64,000 nt of DNA from Ideonella sp. WA131b (GTDB lineage: Bacteria; Pseudomonadota; Gammaproteobacteria; Burkholderiales; Burkholderiaceae_C). How positions within the stretch are numbered: the stretch's first letter is position 1; every line of letters starts with the position of its first letter. This document shows, piece by piece, positions 1 to 8,312 of this stretch. A program made the translations under genes and the position numbers. The DNA lies in assembly GCA_023657425.1 (NCBI GenBank), contig JAGTJW010000001.1, forward strand, positions 434,001 through 498,000, given 5' to 3'. The notes below the pieces were generated by a model. It had not been told where the DNA came from and did not search any database. It worked only from the letters and a program-made list of their open reading frames with translations.

Positions 1-124
1 CAGGCTGCTGGACAGTGGTCAGCCGCACGTTCGCGGCCTTGACCATCGCGTCGGCTGCCAGGGTGGCAGCTGTCTTGCCCAGCGTCTCGACGAAGCCGAG
101 GGCTGTTCCCTTCATGTTGTCCAT
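1..124 (-). CDS. BMC-H shell protein (partial, runs off left edge)
   Basis: Only the first 41 codons are in the window. The translation starts MDNMKGTALGFVETLGKTAA and continues into [11 protein letters not shown], the helix signature of single-domain BMC hexamer shell proteins of the PduA/EutM type. The ATG at 124 is preceded by AAGGAG at good spacing. It lies just downstream of the PPDK-like gene and is probably the last or next-to-last visible gene of the leftward microcompartment operon. The same [11 protein letters not shown] helix occurs in the second BMC-H protein at 7905-8222, so the two are paralogues. The pore loop and C-terminus are outside the window. Confidence 0.85.
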   Translation of the reverse strand, partial: MDNMKGTALGFVETLGKTAATLAADAMVKAANVRLTTVQQP

Positions 125-146
125 GTCATCGCTCCTTGATTGCCGC

Positions 147-2699
147 TCAGCGCGTGGCTTGGCTTGCAGTCTTGATCGCCAATTGCCCCAGCGCCAGGCG
201 GAATGCCGCCAGCCCCCCGGTCGGCACTGAAAAACTGCGCAGTCCGGCCCGGTACAGATCGTCAACGAGACTCAGTGCCGCGCCATCGCCACACTCCGCA
301 CCCAGCCGCAAACCCGGCAGCCCCGCGGTTGCCACCACGGTCTGCCGCAGCGCCTGGCCCAGGTGCGGCCCCAGCGCCGTGCGTGGGTTGTGACCCAGGT
401 AGCCGTCGTTGACGTAGCTTTCGAACACGTCGTCACCGAATGACAGCGCGCTGGGGTAGCCGTAGTGGGTGCGGATGAGTTCCCGCACGTCGATCCACAG
501 CACCGACGCCGCAGGCGCCATGGCCGCGGCTTCGGCAATGGCTGCAGGGCTCTGCAGCACCGCCCCCACCTGGGGGATGCCCAGCGCCGCCGCCGCTGCC
601 CTGAAGGCCTCCAGCTCGCCCCGACCGTTGATGCCGGGGACCAGCGGCGTCAGCTGCGCGTGCCCTGTCTCGCGCGCGGCGTCGGCGATGCCACGCAGCA
701 AGGGCACGTACAAGCCCTTGAGCCCCAGCGGCAGGAACAGCCGCGGCGCCAGCGCAGCCCAGGTACCGATCAGGCGCTGCGCCCGTGGCGATCCGAGGTT
801 GGGCAGCCGCAGGTCGACCGGCGTGCCCGCGGCTTCCAGCAACAGCCGGCGACTGGCTTCATAGCTCAGGCAGGTCAGCCGGTCCTGGGTCGTCTTGCGA
901 TCGGGTTGCTGGCCCAGGTCGTTGACAGCATCGATCAGCTGGTCCAGCGTGCCCGCAGCGATCAGCAAGTCCGTCAGGGCGATGACGCCGAAGCCGCTGG
1001 GCGCGTGCCGCAGCGCCTTGCCGGCGTCGGGGCCAGTGATGCCACTGGCCCAGAAGCGGGCGCCCGAACACCCGTCAGCCCATGCCAGCAGGCGTTCGAT
1101 GTGCTCACCCGCGCGCGATGCCGGCTCCAGCGGCAGCAGGCCGCTGTAGACCTTGCCGGTCGCACCGTCCACCGACAGCGGTGCACCCTCCTGCAACAGC
1201 ACGTCGCCGACGCGGAAGCTGCGCGCCGCCAGATCGATTTCCAGCGCCTCGCAACCCACCACGCAGGGCACGTCCAGCGCCCGCGACACCACGGCCGCAT
1301 GGCTGAGTGCGCCGCCGCGGGCGGTGACGATGGCCTGCGACGCGAGCATGCCGCGGATGTCCTGCGGGCTGGTGGTCGGCCGCAGCAGCACCACCCGTTC
1401 GCCCGCCGCGGCCACGGTGGCGGCGCGGTCGGCGTCCAGCATCGCGATGCCATAGGCATGGCCCGGGGACGCACCGATGCCCTGCACCAGCATGCGCGCC
1501 TGCACCAGTGCCGCCGGCTCGAACGCCGGCCGCAGCAGTTTCTTGAACTGCTCGACAGACACCTTCTGCAAGGCCACGGACGGGCCGATCAGGCCCTCGT
1601 CCACCAGCTCCGCAGCAATGCGCACTGCCGCTTCAGCCGTGCGCTTGGCGGGCCGCACCTGCAGAAAGCACAGGCGCTCGCCCTCGACGGTGAACTCGAT
1701 GTCGACGGCGTCTGCGTACATCGCCTCCAGGCGTGCGCCGTGTTCGGCCAGTTCGCGCCGGTGGGCATCGCCCAGGCCACCGGGGGCCGTCAGCGGCATC
1801 GGCGTTGCTGTGCCGGCCACCAGGTCCTCGCCCTGGCGGCCGGTCAGGAATTCACCGTACAGCTCGGCGACGCCGGTGTTGGGGTTGCGGGTGAAGGCGA
1901 CACCCGACCCCGATCGCTCGTCGAAGTTGCCGAACACCATGGCCTGCACGGTGACGGCCGTGCCCAGGTCATCGGCGATCTGGTGGTGGGCCCGGTAGGC
2001 GCGTGCCCGCCGGCTGTCCCAGGATTCAAAGACGGCGGCAATCGCCCGCTGCAGTTGCCAGTGCGGATCGGCACGCACGTCGGTGACGCCCTCGTCGGCG
2101 ATGGCCGCGAGAACGGCATCCTGCATGGCCGCAAACCGCTGGGCGCTGGGGTCGACACGTGCGGCGTCCAGGTGGGCTTGTGCCGCAGCGGCGATCAGGT
2201 CGCCGTCGAGTCCGAGCACGATCTCGGCGAACATGCGCCAGAAGCGCACCCAGGTATCGACCGCAAAGGCCGGGTTGCCCGTCTCGCGCGCCAGGGCCGC
2301 GGCACCACCGCAGGTGATGCCCAGGTTCAGCACCGTGTCCATCATGCCTGGCATGCTGACCTGGGCGCCCGAGCGCACCGACACCAGCAACGGCACGGCA
2401 ACATCCCCACCGGCACCGGCAAACCGCCGGCCGGTCTTGGCCTCCAGCGCCGCCAGTGCACGCTCAGTCTGGGCCACCATGTCCGCAGGCAGTGCGCCGC
2501 CGGCGCGGAAGGCGCGGTAGCCGTCGGTGCCGATCACGAAAGCAGGTGGCACGGGGATGCCGGCAGCAGCCATGCGCGCCAGGCCAGTGGCCTTGCCACC
2601 GAAGCGTGCCGTGTCGTGGCCATCGATGTCTTCGACGGCGTGGACGAATGGTTTCATGGCCTGGCAGATCCCTGGCAGTGCTTCCTCACGGGCACTCAC
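147..2699 (-). CDS. PPDK / PEP-synthase-like phosphotransferase of BMC locus
   Basis: 850 residues from a GTG start that overlaps the upstream stop by 4 bases (GTGA); an in-frame ATG at 2657 (MKPF...) is an alternative. Family architecture is pyruvate phosphate dikinase: ATP-grasp region at about residues 20-370 (VSVRSGAQVSMPGMMDTVLN at 107-126), a swivelling phosphohistidine domain with TARGGALSHAAVVSRA (His about 467), and a C-terminal barrel to 850. Known PPDKs move the ATP beta-phosphate through that His to pyruvate. Here the barrel is unusual. I cannot find the PPDK motifs of the GTMIE and FGTNDLTQ type; GAVLQSP and LWIDVRELIR appear instead, although the late Cys (ECGDG, about 803) is kept. 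The nucleotide and His-relay halves look functional while the acceptor site has diverged, so the acceptor is probably not pyruvate (inference). It sits in the leftward BMC operon beside a separate swivel-domain protein. Confidence 0.8.
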   Translation of the reverse strand: MSAREEALPGICQAMKPFVHAVEDIDGHDTARFGGKATGLARMAAAGIPVPPAFVIGTDGYRAFRAGGALPADMVAQTERALAALEAKTGRRFAGAGGDVAVPLLVSVRSGAQVSMPGMMDTVLNLGITCGGAAALARETGNPAFAVDTWVRFWRMFAEIVLGLDGDLIAAAAQAHLDAARVDPSAQRFAAMQDAVLAAIADEGVTDVRADPHWQLQRAIAAVFESWDSRRARAYRAHHQIADDLGTAVTVQAMVFGNFDERSGSGVAFTRNPNTGVAELYGEFLTGRQGEDLVAGTATPMPLTAPGGLGDAHRRELAEHGARLEAMYADAVDIEFTVEGERLCFLQVRPAKRTAEAAVRIAAELVDEGLIGPSVALQKVSVEQFKKLLRPAFEPAALVQARMLVQGIGASPGHAYGIAMLDADRAATVAAAGERVVLLRPTTSPQDIRGMLASQAIVTARGGALSHAAVVSRALDVPCVVGCEALEIDLAARSFRVGDVLLQEGAPLSVDGATGKVYSGLLPLEPASRAGEHIERLLAWADGCSGARFWASGITGPDAGKALRHAPSGFGVIALTDLLIAAGTLDQLIDAVNDLGQQPDRKTTQDRLTCLSYEASRRLLLEAAGTPVDLRLPNLGSPRAQRLIGTWAALAPRLFLPLGLKGLYVPLLRGIADAARETGHAQLTPLVPGINGRGELEAFRAAAAALGIPQVGAVLQSPAAIAEAAAMAPAASVLWIDVRELIRTHYGYPSALSFGDDVFESYVNDGYLGHNPRTALGPHLGQALRQTVVATAGLPGLRLGAECGDGAALSLVDDLYRAGLRSFSVPTGGLAAFRLALGQLAIKTASQATR

Positions 2700-3265
2700 G
2701 TCGTGTCCCGCGGTCGGCCCAGCACCGCCAGGATGTCTTCGTGGAACTCGAACCAGATGTTGTGGACGGAGTCGATGGTGGGTTTGCAGACGTACTCACG
2801 CTGGCCCTGGTCGACACGCTCCATGCCTTTGTTGAAACGGGCAATGTACTGCGCATAGCGCGGGATGCGGGGCAGCAGCGCGGCCAGGTCACGAGTCAGG
2901 CGTTCGGCTGTCTGCAACAGTTTGCGCTCGATGCGTTCGTCGCCGTCGGTCGTCTGCCATTCACTGACCTGCGCAATGAAACGGCTGTTGATGGTCTCGA
3001 AGTTCTCGTACCAGTGCTGCACCGCCGGCTCGGTGCGCACGGCGGCATAGGTGTCGCGGTAAGTGGCCAGCACGGCCGAGGTGCCGTCTTCCAGCAGCAT
3101 GGCGCCGGTCGGCATCAGCAGCACCTGCGCTGCGTCGGCAGCCGCTTCCAGCCGCGTGGCCACCAGGTCTGCAGCCAACCCCGTCACCTCGGCGATGGTG
3201 TCGCCGGTGGCCATCTTCTTCAGGTAGATCGCGTTCAGGACTGCGAAGTCGGTGTCGGACAGCAT
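2696..3265 (-). CDS. Unrecognised protein, N-terminal HTH-like, PPDK partner
   Basis: 189 residues, ATG start. I do not recognise a named family. The first 60 or so residues (VLNAIYLKKMATGDTIAEVT, then a helix and a short hairpin) read like a winged helix domain. The rest is mostly helical, with a striking well-ordered C-terminal stretch (YVCKPTIDSVHNIWFEFHED) rich in aromatic and acidic residues. The stop overlaps the start of the PPDK-like gene by 4 bases, so translation is coupled and the two products probably act together, for example as an accessory subunit of the phosphotransferase (inference from coupling only). There is no signal peptide or membrane segment. Confidence 0.6.
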   Translation of the reverse strand: MLSDTDFAVLNAIYLKKMATGDTIAEVTGLAADLVATRLEAAADAAQVLLMPTGAMLLEDGTSAVLATYRDTYAAVRTEPAVQHWYENFETINSRFIAQVSEWQTTDGDERIERKLLQTAERLTRDLAALLPRIPRYAQYIARFNKGMERVDQGQREYVCKPTIDSVHNIWFEFHEDILAVLGRPRDTT

Positions 3266-3353
3266 CGTGCCTTCCGGTTGCGTACAGGGAAGATGTTGGC
3301 GCCCGCCACACCGGCCGCAGTGGCCGGGGGTGGCAGGCGCCGCGCCGGGTGGA

Positions 3354-4760
3354 TCAGCCCCAGAAGTACTTCGAGCGCCGCCGGTCGGCGTTCTCGCCGA
3401 AGGGCAGGTAGCCCTCGCCGGAGAAGATCTTCTGCGGCACCGTGGCCTGGGCGAAACCGCGCTTGGTGATGTCGTAGTAGTAGTTCGACACCCGCTGGTC
3501 GATTTCCCAGAAGTTGTAGTCGGTGCAGGCCTTCTCGTAGGTGCCGGCCTTGCGCAGGTGCGGCAGGATCATGTCGATGTAGTACACGTACTGGCCGTTG
3601 GTGATCAGCGTGCGGCGCGACTGGCGGGCCAGCTTGGAGTACAGCTTGAACGTGGCCTGCTGGATGCCTTCGAGGCGTTTGCCCAGATCTTTGACCGGCA
3701 CCTTGTAGACCTCAGACATCGGCGTGTTCCACTTCTCGCGCACGAACACTGCGGCAGCCTCGATCGACGGGATGTAGTTCTTGGGCCGGGTGAAGGTGGT
3801 GGAGATGTCGTTGACGCGGATCTCGTCCAGCCCCATGTGCTTGGGGTTGATCTCCAGCACCACGGTGTAGCAATGCGGCACATTTTCGTGGTCGCAGACA
3901 TCGCTCCACTCGAAGGCTTCCTCGTTGGTGAACAAGTCCCGGATGATCAGGATGTTGCCGTTGGGCAGCGGGTAGGGGCCGGTGTCGCCCAGGCCCAGGC
4001 GGCAGTCGTAGTGGTCCAGGAAAGACAGCAACTCGGCAGCGGCATTGAACCGGATCACCATGTCGTGGTCTTCGCTGCCGGCGCTCAGGCGGTCAAGCTG
4101 CGAGGTCAGCCGGTCGAGCAGCGGCTTCTCATGAATCTGGCAGCGGTAGGCGTCCTGCGAGTTCAGGATGAAGCCATCCTGCCGCTTGCCCCACAGCACG
4201 CGCTGCATGAACTTGAGGATCTCGTTGCTCTCTTCGATGTAGTCGTTGGGCTGGATCACTTCCAGCGCCAGCAGGCCACAGCGGCCCATGCCGAAACCCA
4301 CCGCGCCAATGCACCAGTCGTGCACGCAGTTGATCTTGGTGCCGATCTCGCTGCGCGCCGACGCGCCGATGTCCATCACGCCCTGCGCGCCGATTTCGTC
4401 GGTCGTCATGCGCAGGATCTCGGGCCAGCGGTAGAACTCGTGCATGAAGGCCAGGATCTCGTACTCCTGCCGCGGGATCATGCCCGACACACCTTCTGTG
4501 GCGCGCATCACCAGCACGTCCCAGATGTTCCAGGCCAGGTAGTTGTTCAAGTCGTTCAGCTCGGCGATGGTGAACTGGTCGCGCAGCACGTCTGCCTTGC
4601 TGACCTTCTGCAGCACATTGCTCTTGGCGCGCTCCTTCATCATGCGGTCGCCGAGGATGCCGTCCGGCACCGGCGGCATGTCCTTGAAGTTGCCGATGTA
4701 GAGCAGATCCTGGAACCGCAGCCCGTCGTCGCCAGGCTGGTAGCGTTTCTGGTAGTCCAT
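3354..4760 (-). CDS. Unrecognised 468-aa protein of phosphotransferase module
   Basis: 468 residues from the ATG at 4760, chosen because GGAGAC sits 8 bases upstream; a longer in-frame TTG start at 4790 would overlap the previous gene. It is soluble, rich in aromatic residues, with several Cys/His motifs (NCVHDWCIGAVGFGMGRCG around residue 155-175, DVCDHENVPHC around 300). I do not recognise the fold. The gene lies between the stand-alone swivel-domain gene and the PPDK module, the position a catalytic acceptor-binding subunit would take. By analogy with phenylphosphate synthase, a PEP-synthase-like enzyme split over several subunits, it could carry the substrate site, but this is inference. 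High conservation of buried aromatic stretches argues against a shadow frame. Confidence 0.6.
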   Translation of the reverse strand: MDYQKRYQPGDDGLRFQDLLYIGNFKDMPPVPDGILGDRMMKERAKSNVLQKVSKADVLRDQFTIAELNDLNNYLAWNIWDVLVMRATEGVSGMIPRQEYEILAFMHEFYRWPEILRMTTDEIGAQGVMDIGASARSEIGTKINCVHDWCIGAVGFGMGRCGLLALEVIQPNDYIEESNEILKFMQRVLWGKRQDGFILNSQDAYRCQIHEKPLLDRLTSQLDRLSAGSEDHDMVIRFNAAAELLSFLDHYDCRLGLGDTGPYPLPNGNILIIRDLFTNEEAFEWSDVCDHENVPHCYTVVLEINPKHMGLDEIRVNDISTTFTRPKNYIPSIEAAAVFVREKWNTPMSEVYKVPVKDLGKRLEGIQQATFKLYSKLARQSRRTLITNGQYVYYIDMILPHLRKAGTYEKACTDYNFWEIDQRVSNYYYDITKRGFAQATVPQKIFSGEGYLPFGENADRRRSKYFWG

Positions 4761-4786
4761 TTGCTTGTCTCCGGTTGTGTTGTGGG

Positions 4787-5200
4787 TCAATCCACCAGCA
4801 GCACCTGGCCCAGCTCGCCCGTGCAGTCGAGCTGGACCTTCTTGCCATCGAGCGCCTTGATCATGGCGTCGAAGTGCGCCTTGTTGTCGCCGCCGGTCAC
4901 GTAGCGTGCGTCGCTGCCCTTCAGATAGGTGGTCATCACGCAGGGGATCTGGAACTCGCGCGACAGGATGCCCAGGTGCGACTCGGGTGCACCGGACAAG
5001 GTGATCACGCCGCTGCAGCCCATGCTGAGCGCGGGTGCCAGAAAGGTGGTGGTGCCACCCTGGGCCAGCACGATGTGCTCTTTCAACTTGCCGCTCTGGA
5101 TGAGCGCAATGACGGATTTCGGATCGGGCAAGTATTTGATGGTTCCGATGGGCTTCTTCGGTGTCTCGAAGCTGTTGAAGCCTTCAGCAATCACGGTCAT
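4787..5200 (-). CDS. Stand-alone PEP-utilising mobile (phosphohistidine swivel) domain
   Basis: 137 residues with AGGAGA upstream of the ATG. The central motif GCSGVITLSGAPESHLGILS followed by REFQIPCV matches the phosphohistidine swivelling domain of PEP synthase and PPDK, whose usual form is TGG-x-SH-AIVAREFGIPAV; the His of ESHLG would be the phosphate carrier. Freestanding versions are known as subunits of split systems such as phenylphosphate synthase. Here it is additional to the swivel domain already inside the PPDK-like protein at 147-2699, so the module has two potential phosphohistidine carriers. It is followed after 26 bases by the unrecognised 468-residue protein. Confidence 0.75.
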   Translation of the reverse strand: MTVIAEGFNSFETPKKPIGTIKYLPDPKSVIALIQSGKLKEHIVLAQGGTTTFLAPALSMGCSGVITLSGAPESHLGILSREFQIPCVMTTYLKGSDARYVTGGDNKAHFDAMIKALDGKKVQLDCTGELGQVLLVD

Positions 5201-5284
5201 GGTGTGTCTCCTGGCCTTGCGGTCGTTGGGTTGGTAATGGGTCGCCGGCGTTGCCGCGGCGTCAAGGGGAGTGGTTGCCTGCCA

Positions 5285-6271
5285 CTAGACGGCTCCTCCG
5301 CTGATGCGCCTTAATGCCGACAGCAGCTCGACCGAGGCGTTCGTGTCGGCACGGACAAGGGGGGGCGCCGCGCTGACCGCAGCAGTGGTGACCTGGGCGC
5401 CGAGTCGGGTCTGCAGCTGCCGCTCTCGGCGCTGGTGTGCTGCCTGTGCGATCGGGTCGGACGTCGTGGCGGGGCCGGCGGCTGGCGTCGTGGGTGTTGC
5501 AGACCTTGCAGATGGCGCCGGCGTCGCAGGCGTCGCGCAGGCTGTCCCGGGCGTCGTGTTGCAGGCGCAGGCTGCCGGCGCAGCAGCACCATCACGCAGC
5601 CAGGCGATCAGTTCCTGCGGCCACAGGGCGACCCGTTCCGCGCCGGCTTCCAGCAGTTGCTGCTCGCCGTGCATGCCCCAGCTGACGCCGATGGCGCGCA
5701 CACCGACCTCTCGCGCCTCGGCCACATCGCCGACCGTGTCGGTGACCAACACCACGTCCTGTGCGGCCAGCGCGCCGCCCACCGCATCACCGTCCTGGTA
5801 GGCGGGTGAGCACATGCGGTGTGCAGCGTAGCGTTGATCACCCAGAAAGCGGCGGATCGACACCGACTTGCGCGGCTCCACGTCGCCCGAGAACACATGC
5901 GAGAAACAAGTGGCGATGCCGGCGCCCACCAGGATGCGCCGGATCGCCTCGATGCCATTGCTGGAGACCACGGCCATCGTGCACTGCGGCGCCAGCGCGC
6001 GCACCACGTCCACCATGCCCGGGATCACCGCCGGGTTGTAGCGCGTGCGCAGCAGCTCCATGAAGTGCGCCTTGACGGCGCTGGCGCGCGCTGGGTCGGG
6101 GCACATCTTCGCCAGGGAATCGAAGAAGTTGCCCTCGAAGGCGCCGAAGAAGGCTTCCCGTGAATCGATGCCCAGCGCAAAGGCCAGGTTGGTCTCAGAG
6201 AACAGCTGCCAGGATGCCGCCCGCGTGTCCACGAGGGTGCCATCGAGGTCGAACAGGATTGCACGCGTCAC
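5285..6271 (-). CDS. HAD phosphatase with tail resembling BMC encapsulation peptide
   Basis: 328 residues, GTG start. Residues 1-230 are a haloacid-dehalogenase-type phosphatase: nucleophile motif FDLDGTLVDT at 7-16, a VVSSNG motif II, and a late VTDTVGDVAEA motif IV, closest in style to phosphoglycolate phosphatase. Residues about 230-310 form an Ala/Pro/Thr/Ser linker with several Cys, and the last residues SVELLSALRRISGGAV form a short amphipathic helix. A low-complexity linker followed by such a helix is the usual layout of peptides that target enzymes into microcompartments. I infer that this phosphatase is cargo. It would hydrolyse a phosphorylated intermediate made by the neighbouring dikinase-like module; the substrate is unknown. 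Confidence 0.75.
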   Translation of the reverse strand: MTRAILFDLDGTLVDTRAASWQLFSETNLAFALGIDSREAFFGAFEGNFFDSLAKMCPDPARASAVKAHFMELLRTRYNPAVIPGMVDVVRALAPQCTMAVVSSNGIEAIRRILVGAGIATCFSHVFSGDVEPRKSVSIRRFLGDQRYAAHRMCSPAYQDGDAVGGALAAQDVVLVTDTVGDVAEAREVGVRAIGVSWGMHGEQQLLEAGAERVALWPQELIAWLRDGAAAPAACACNTTPGTACATPATPAPSARSATPTTPAAGPATTSDPIAQAAHQRRERQLQTRLGAQVTTAAVSAAPPLVRADTNASVELLSALRRISGGAV

Positions 6272-6307
6272 GGCGGGCCTGGCGTCCGAAGGGTGGATGG
6301 CAATCGG

Positions 6308-7324
6308 TCAGAGCGGACGCGACGGCCGGCGCGTGGCAGCCGCGCTGTTCAGGGCATTGAGTTGCGGCAGTTCGAAGAAGTCTTGCACCTCACCATGGCC
6401 CTTCCAGGTCGACGCCGTGCCGCCGCCGCGCATGTCCCATTCACACAGTGCGTTGAACGACACCATGTTGGGCCAGCACTGCCACGGAAAGGTGGTCAAC
6501 GCCCGACCGTCCAGGTGCCACACCCGGTCGTCGACATCGGTCACCTGCAGTTGCAAGCGCTCGGGGTAGCGCTCCTGCGGCCGCTGCACACGGCCCGTGC
6601 CGGCTTTCAGTCCGCGGATGTGGCCTTTGTCCATCACATAGCCATGGGCCAGCCACAACTCGTCGCCGTTGCGCTGCTGGTCGAAACCGAAAATGGCGTG
6701 AACCGCCAGGTCCTTCGAGAAGTGCGCATGCAGCCAGCTCATGTTGGGCTTGTTGCGCTCCGGGCGCGGCCCCCAGCTGTGGTCCATGGTGGAGACGCAA
6801 TCGATGGCAATGTCCCGACCGCGCAGCGTGACTGTGCCCTTGACGTGGCCGGTTTGGTCAAAGTGGCCGTTGTAGGCCGTGCCCCAGGCGAACTTGCCGG
6901 CCTCCGACTTGGAGCCGCACATCGGGTCCATCTCAGGGTCGTGGATGTCGAACGCGGGCATCAGCGCCTCGTAGCGCACGTCGATGCGCTGGCCCTGCTG
7001 GTCGTCGTACGCGATGTGCCAGACCCGGTTGGGGTCGAGGCAGCGGACGTGCAGGCTGTTGAGCAGCTTGTAGTCGAGCAGGCTGCGCGGCGTGGGGATG
7101 GGCATGGCCGCGCGCATGTCGCAGAAGTCGGCCTCCCAGGGCGTGACCGCCCGCTGGGCATTCATGCAGATCGTCGAGCTGACAACGCCGATGTTGGGGC
7201 GGAACAGCGCATAGACGCCGATGTTGAGCCGCTCCTCGGCGTTGTAGAACCCGAAGAAGTTGGTCTCGGCCCAGGTCGGGTCGGGATCGGTGGTGTGGAA
7301 CTCGGCGTCCTGGTCCTTGATCAC
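6308..7324 (-). CDS. Unrecognised 338-aa protein, first gene of leftward BMC operon
   Basis: 338 residues from GTG at 7324, with AGGAGAC 7 bases upstream; frames that extend further upstream have no such site. It is soluble, Trp- and His-rich (HSWGPRPERNKPNMSWLHAH, then FPWQCWPN). The look is that of a beta-sandwich family found next to lipid or alcohol metabolism genes and known to me only as a domain of unknown function. No catalytic motif is certain. As the promoter-proximal gene of the operon that carries the HAD phosphatase and PPDK-like module, it probably handles the initial substrate, but I cannot name a reaction. Confidence 0.55.
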   Translation of the reverse strand: MIKDQDAEFHTTDPDPTWAETNFFGFYNAEERLNIGVYALFRPNIGVVSSTICMNAQRAVTPWEADFCDMRAAMPIPTPRSLLDYKLLNSLHVRCLDPNRVWHIAYDDQQGQRIDVRYEALMPAFDIHDPEMDPMCGSKSEAGKFAWGTAYNGHFDQTGHVKGTVTLRGRDIAIDCVSTMDHSWGPRPERNKPNMSWLHAHFSKDLAVHAIFGFDQQRNGDELWLAHGYVMDKGHIRGLKAGTGRVQRPQERYPERLQLQVTDVDDRVWHLDGRALTTFPWQCWPNMVSFNALCEWDMRGGGTASTWKGHGEVQDFFELPQLNALNSAAATRRPSRPL

Positions 7325-7537
7325 GGCTTGTCTCCTGCGTTTGGCTGTGCCTGCAGGACTGTGGGCCTGCTTGTTGGATGGCGACTCTAGAGGCAACCCG
7401 GGCGGCCCACCATGGCCGGAATGGATAACGGGGCCCCTTGCCAATGCACCAGTGTGGCCAATGACGGGCGCCTGTTTGGCGCATACCGTTCGCACCAGTC
7501 CAAGAACAGCACCAAGAACAGCAACGGAGACGACGAC
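7325..7537. promoter_or_regulatory. Divergent control region of the two BMC operons
   Basis: 213 bases separate the GTG at 7324 (leftward) from the ATG at 7538 (rightward), so both operons must be driven from here or from inside the first genes. Visible elements are the palindrome GGGGCCCC near 7431-7438, the inverted pair GGCGCCTGTTTGGCGC, and an imperfect direct repeat of AAGAACAGCA just before the BMC-P gene. I see no convincing -35/-10 or -24/-12 pair. The likely regulator is the GAF/PucR protein at the far end of the rightward operon. Confidence 0.45.
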
Positions 7538-7849
7538 ATGCAACTGGCACGTGTGCGCGGCAACGTCGTCGCGTCGATCAAGGCCGCAGGCCTGGCTTCG
7601 CACAAGCTGCTGTTGCTGGAGCCGGTCTCGGCTGCCGCGCCGCAGGCGCAGTCCAGCGGGTCCGATGCGTCATCCGTCTATGTGGCGATCGACCTGGCCG
7701 GCGCCGGTGTCGGCGAAGTGGTGCTGGTCGCCCGCGGCAGTGCGGCGCGGGTTGACCGCGACGGCCAGGCCGCCCCCACCGATGCCGCGGTCGTCGCCAT
7801 CGTTGACTACGTGCAGTTCGACGGACAAACCACGTTCCAGAAGCGCTAG
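7538..7849 (+). CDS. BMC-P vertex protein (EutN/CcmL type)
   Basis: 103 residues. It begins MQLARVRGNVVASIKAAGL and continues KLLLLEPV, then VYVAIDLAGAGVGEVVLVARGSAAR and the late AIVDYV strand. This is the pentameric vertex protein family that closes the icosahedral corners of a microcompartment shell. GGAGA lies 7-10 bases upstream of the ATG; the longer open frame reaching back to 7412 has no such signal. It is the first gene of the rightward operon, followed at 55 bases by the BMC-H gene. Length is normal for the family. Confidence 0.92.
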   Translation: MQLARVRGNVVASIKAAGLASHKLLLLEPVSAAAPQAQSSGSDASSVYVAIDLAGAGVGEVVLVARGSAARVDRDGQAAPTDAAVVAIVDYVQFDGQTTFQKR

Positions 7850-7904
7850 CCAACCAGGCTGGAGCGCAGCGTTCACACCCGAGTAAACCCTAGGAGACTC
7901 TGAC

Positions 7905-8222
7905 ATGGCAACTTCACCCACCACTGGCACGGTCGTCGATGACGGCCCGCGCGGCGCGCTCGGCCTGATCGAGACCAAGGGCCTGGTCGGCGCCATCGAA
8001 GCGGCCGACGCCATGGTCAAGGCCGCCAATGTGCGGCTGGTTGGACGCGAGCAGATCGGTGGCGGCCTGGTGACCGTGATGGTGCGTGGCGACGTTGGTG
8101 CGGTGAAGGCAGCCACCGATGCCGGCGCGGCAGCAGCCGGCAAGATCGGCGAGATCGTTTCGGTGCATGTGATCCCGCGTCCGCACGAGGACGTGGAAGC
8201 CATCCTGCCCAAGCCGCGCTGA
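7905..8222 (+). CDS. BMC-H hexamer shell protein
   Basis: 105 residues, with AGGAGA before the ATG. After a 16-residue polar N-terminus comes [20 protein letters not shown] and then [20 protein letters not shown], the classical BMC-H fold. The segment [20 protein letters not shown] includes the pore loop (IGGG). It forms the facets of the shell. The C-terminus ([12 protein letters not shown]) is typical. It is a paralogue of the partial protein at the left edge. The operon context is vertex protein upstream and aldehyde dehydrogenase downstream. Confidence 0.95.
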   Translation: MATSPTTGTVVDDGPRGALGLIETKGLVGAIEAADAMVKAANVRLVGREQIGGGLVTVMVRGDVGAVKAATDAGAAAAGKIGEIVSVHVIPRPHEDVEAILPKPR

Positions 8223-8312
8223 CGCCCACGCGTTGCGATCCATGGGGGTGCCGGCTGGCCGCCTTGAGCGACCGGGCGTCTCTCGACCACGTGCCACCCA
8301 GCAGGTGACGAT

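Noticed and set aside
465..2858. 797-residue open frame on the plus strand
   Set aside because: It is antisense to the PPDK-like gene, has GC-driven Arg/Gln/His/Gly-rich composition, and shows no domain.
3252..4904. 550-residue plus-strand open frame
   Set aside because: Shadow of the unrecognised 468-residue gene; the minus strand has a ribosome site, overlaps with operon neighbours and proper residue composition.
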